6,518 bases of DNA, from assembly GCA_045805385.1 (NCBI GenBank), contig JBJMLG010000147.1, positions 1-6,518 on the forward strand. Direction: 5' to 3'. The notes beneath the pieces were generated by a model that was not told where the DNA came from, ran no database searches, and was given only the letters and a program-made list of their open reading frames with translations. The DNA comes from JADGHQ01 sp045805385 (GTDB lineage Bacteria > Actinomycetota > Thermoleophilia > Solirubrobacterales > Thermoleophilaceae). Below are positions 4,601 through 6,518 of the stretch, in pieces. The translations under genes and the position numbers were made by a program. The stretch's first letter is position 1, and each line of letters opens with the position of its first letter.

Positions 4601-5698
4601 CTATCGCTCACGTGCCGCAATGGCGGGGTCTCCGGTGGCGGGCGCGAGCGCCCAGCGCTCTTCGATCCGCCGCAGCTTCCACACGGCGGTGGCTATGGCC
4701 CAGGCGAGCACGAACAGCCCGACGACGGCGTAGCCGAGCACCTCGAAGTCAAGCGCGCCGAGCCACGACCAGAAGCCGCTGTCGAGGCCGAACTTCGCGC
4801 TCAGGACCTGGAGCAGCTCGACGGTGCCGATCACGAGCGCGACGAGCACCGATAGCGACGTGACGGTGATGTTGTAGTAGAGCTTCCGCGCCGGGCTTGC
4901 GAAGGCCCAGCCGTAGGCCTTCGCCATGAACACCCCGTCCGCGGTGTCCATCAGCGACATGCCGGCCGCGAACAGCGTGGGGAGGGCGAGGATCGCGAGC
5001 ACCGGCACATGGCCGCCCGCCGCCGTGGCGGTCAGGGCCAGCAGCCCGACCTCGCTGGCGGTGTCGAAGCCGAGGCCGAACAGGATTCCGAGCGGGTACA
5101 TGTGCCAGCTCTCGCGGATCAGGCGAGCGGCGCGCCCGATGAAGAAGCGGTTCATGAAACCGCGGTCGAGCAGCCGCTCCTCGAGCCGCTTCTCGTCGCA
5201 GCGCCCGGATCGCACACCGCGGGCGATCTTCAGGATGTCGATCAGCACGATCAGGTTGAGCACGCCGATGACCCAGAGGAAGGTGCCCGACACGCCCGCG
5301 CCGATCGAGCCACCGACGGCCCGGAAGCCCGGAATCGCGCCGTTGACCGCGGCGGCGGCCACCGCTAGGCCCGCGGACAGCGCGAAGACGACGGTCGAGT
5401 GCCCGAGTGAGAAGAAGAAGCCCACGCCGAGCGGCCGGCGGTCCTCGGCCATGAACTTGCGCGTGGTGTTGTCGATCGCCGCGATGTGATCGGCGTCGAA
5501 GGCGTGGCGCAGCCCGAACGTGTAGGCGAGGGTGCCAAGCCCGGCCAGCACGGGCTGGGAGGCCGAGTAGTAGAGGAGAAGCCCGAATCCGGCCACGTGC
5601 AGGAGCAGCACGCCCCCGCCGAAGCCGCCGAGTCGTAGCCACTCCGCGGGCGTGAGCGAGCCGCGCACGCGGGCGGAGACGGCGGCGAGTCGGGACAT
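4601..5698 (-). CDS. NiCoT-family nickel/cobalt permease (HoxN/NixA type)
   Basis: This 365-residue polytopic inner-membrane transporter imports Ni2+ and/or Co2+ as a single-component secondary carrier. The family signature RHAFDADHIAAIDN (64-77; His65, Asp68, Asp70, His71) in helix II is intact. So are FFSLGHSTVV (95-104), GLGFDTASEVGLL (208-220) and GMSLMDTADGVFM (246-258), the other NiCoT signature blocks. About eight membrane spans are evident: ~27-44, 50-63, 92-119, 138-158, 205-225, 232-250, 275-300 and 320-341. A charged cytoplasmic loop (159-195) separates the halves. The start is ATG 5698, preceded by the Shine-Dalgarno motif AAAGGA (6-nt spacing); the open frame extends further upstream but the family N-terminus does not. 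Nickel versus cobalt preference cannot be called. The next two genes downstream are the Cys-rich protein and a VOC protein. No urease, hydrogenase or cobalamin gene is in view. Confidence 0.93.
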   Translation of the reverse strand: MSRLAAVSARVRGSLTPAEWLRLGGFGGGVLLLHVAGFGLLLYYSASQPVLAGLGTLAYTFGLRHAFDADHIAAIDNTTRKFMAEDRRPLGVGFFFSLGHSTVVFALSAGLAVAAAAVNGAIPGFRAVGGSIGAGVSGTFLWVIGVLNLIVLIDILKIARGVRSGRCDEKRLEERLLDRGFMNRFFIGRAARLIRESWHMYPLGILFGLGFDTASEVGLLALTATAAGGHVPVLAILALPTLFAAGMSLMDTADGVFMAKAYGWAFASPARKLYYNITVTSLSVLVALVIGTVELLQVLSAKFGLDSGFWSWLGALDFEVLGYAVVGLFVLAWAIATAVWKLRRIEERWALAPATGDPAIAARER

Positions 5699-5710
5699 CC
5701 GGCTTCCTTT
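5699..5710 (-). promoter_or_regulatory. Ribosome binding site of the nickel/cobalt permease
   Basis: Minus-strand AAAGGA (5705-5710) is 6 nt before ATG 5698 and decides that start. The adjacent GGAAGCCGG (5699-5707) is perfectly complementary to a segment 80 nt upstream (5788-5796), which could mask this site in a long leader transcript. Confidence 0.6.
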
Positions 5711-5775
5711 CGGTCGGGCCAGCGAGCCTTCTGGAACAGCTATTCGGAGCCGGCGGTGTCGCGGATCACCAGACG

Positions 5776-5790
5776 TCCGGAAATTCCGGA
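5776..5790. promoter_or_regulatory. 15-bp perfect palindrome, candidate operator
   Basis: TCCGGAAATTCCGGA is a 7-1-7 inverted repeat in the 149-bp spacer between the divergent permease and dnaE genes. It is 77 bp from the permease start and 57 bp from the dnaE start. The form fits a dimeric repressor site. A metal-responsive regulator of the permease is a reasonable guess, but the sequence does not match a NikR or NmtR consensus that I can state with confidence. Confidence 0.45.
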
Positions 5791-5832
5791 AGCCGGCCGC
5801 CGAGCCCCCTCGGAGAGGTCCGACCGCGACCC

Positions 5833-5838
5833 TAGACT
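5833..5838 (+). promoter_or_regulatory. Candidate -10 box of dnaE
   Basis: TAGACT ends 9 nt before the dnaE ATG at 5848, predicting a leader of about 2-3 nt. No Shine-Dalgarno motif lies in the gap, and no -35 match is visible at the usual distance. Confidence 0.35.
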
Positions 5839-5847
5839 GGCCGTTCG

Positions 5848-6518
5848 ATGTCGCCGAGCCCGGCCGTACACCTGCATGTCCACAGCGAGTACTCGCTGCT
5901 CGACGGCGCCTGCAACATCGAGAACCTCGCGGCCAGGGCGGCCGAGTACGGCCAGCCGGCACTCGGCCTCACCGACCACGGAGTGATGAACGGCGCGGTC
6001 GAGTTCTACAAGGCGTGCAAGAAGCACGGCGTGAAGCCGATCATCGGCTTCGAGGCCTACCTGGTCGACGACGTCAAGAGCGAGGCGGTCAAGTACGAGC
6101 GCAACCACCTCACGTTGCTCGCCTCGTCCGGTGAGGGCTTCCGCAACCTCGTGAAGCTCACGTCGGCGGGCTTCCTCGAGGGCTACAAGCGCGGCAAGGC
6201 GAACGTGGACCTCGACCTGCTCTCGCGCCACTCGAAGGACGTGATCGCGCTCACCGGCTGCCTGCAGTCCCGGTTCTGCCGCCGCCTGGTCGACGACAAC
6301 CCCGCTGAGGCGCGCGAGCACGTCGACGACTTGATGCGCATCTTCGGTCCCGAGAACGTCTACTTCGAGGTCCAGAAGAACGGTCTCGCCGACCAGGACA
6401 AGGCGAACGACGGGATCGCGCGGATCGCCCGCGAGATGGGCCGGCCGCTCGTCGGCACCGCGGACGTCCACTACCTGCGTCGCGAGGACTACGACCACCA
6501 CAAGGCGCTCCTGTGCGT
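5848..6518 (+). CDS. dnaE: DNA polymerase III alpha subunit, N-terminal PHP domain (partial)
   Basis: The frame runs off the right edge, giving 223 residues of a protein that is normally about 1,150-1,200 long. It is the replicative polymerase catalytic subunit, acting at the fork with the beta clamp. The visible part is the PHP domain: HLHVHSEYSLLDGA (8-21), LTDHG (41-45), IIGFEAY (65-71), NHLTLLA (86-92), LTGCL (135-139) and TADVHYL (204-210). All nine expected metal-ligand positions are occupied: His10, His12, Asp19, His44, Glu69, His87, Cys138, Asp206 and His208. In mycobacterial DnaE1 an intact PHP site of this kind is the proofreading 3'-5' exonuclease, so the same is likely here. The ATG at 5848 begins just before the first PHP strand, as in the family. 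Divergent from the permease; TAGACT lies upstream. The polymerase core is outside the window. Confidence 0.96.
   Translation, partial: MSPSPAVHLHVHSEYSLLDGACNIENLAARAAEYGQPALGLTDHGVMNGAVEFYKACKKHGVKPIIGFEAYLVDDVKSEAVKYERNHLTLLASSGEGFRNLVKLTSAGFLEGYKRGKANVDLDLLSRHSKDVIALTGCLQSRFCRRLVDDNPAEAREHVDDLMRIFGPENVYFEVQKNGLADQDKANDGIARIAREMGRPLVGTADVHYLRREDYDHHKALLC

Noticed and set aside
4749..5642. 297-codon minus-strand frame overlapping the permease in another frame
   Set aside because: The protein is Arg/Gly/Ala/His-rich with no membrane or domain pattern, whereas the overlapping frame has all NiCoT signatures.
5699..5847. Cobalamin or NiCo riboswitch upstream of the permease
   Set aside because: No B12-box-like or NiCo four-way-junction motif could be recognised; only the palindrome and the short complementary arm are present.
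5740..6501. 253-codon minus-strand frame opposite dnaE
   Set aside because: It is antisense to the PHP domain with its nine conserved ligands and would cover the divergent promoter spacer; not credible as a gene.

Overview
The window is dense, GC-rich bacterial chromosome with strongly GC-biased third codon positions, short or overlapping gene junctions and no mobile element, tRNA, rRNA or CRISPR. The protein styles (a DnaE1-type polymerase with a complete PHP domain, a VKSFFGSRGV-type nuclease-fold protein, a NiCoT transporter, and starts without Shine-Dalgarno motifs behind TAnnnT boxes) suggest a high-GC actinobacterium, perhaps class Thermoleophilia (Gaiella/Solirubrobacter relatives). 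That placement is an inference from style, not a database result.

Layout. 1-287 (+) is the C-terminal part of a PD-(D/E)XK-like protein. 288-474 is a convergent spacer with candidate hairpins. 475-1908 (-) is a tight three-gene operon read NUDIX hydrolase -> AraC-type HTH regulator -> VOC (glyoxalase-fold) protein, with an ATGA overlap and a 10-nt gap. A 35-bp divergent spacer separates it from argG (1944-3224, +), whose TGA overlaps the ATG of an unannotated 56-residue single-span membrane protein (3221-3391). That small gene collides tail to tail with a four-helix duplicated membrane protein (3388-3870, -), both stops lying in one CTAG. Continuing on the minus strand are a second VOC protein (3880-4275), a Cys-rich zinc-ribbon-like protein (4299-4547) and a NixA/HoxN-type nickel/cobalt permease (4601-5698); these four could be one transcription unit led by the permease. 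A 149-bp divergent spacer with a perfect 15-bp palindrome separates the permease from dnaE (5848 to the window end, +), seen only as its PHP domain.

Functionally this is housekeeping (arginine synthesis, DNA replication) interleaved with small accessory units: a pyrophosphohydrolase/regulator/VOC cassette and a metal-uptake group. I see no defence or other exotic system. The points that most deserve a second look are the small ArgG-coupled membrane protein, the repeated TAnnnT boxes 6-7 nt before start codons that lack Shine-Dalgarno motifs (two of them built from the previous gene's stop codon), and the palindrome plus possible ribosome-site-masking repeat upstream of the nickel permease.
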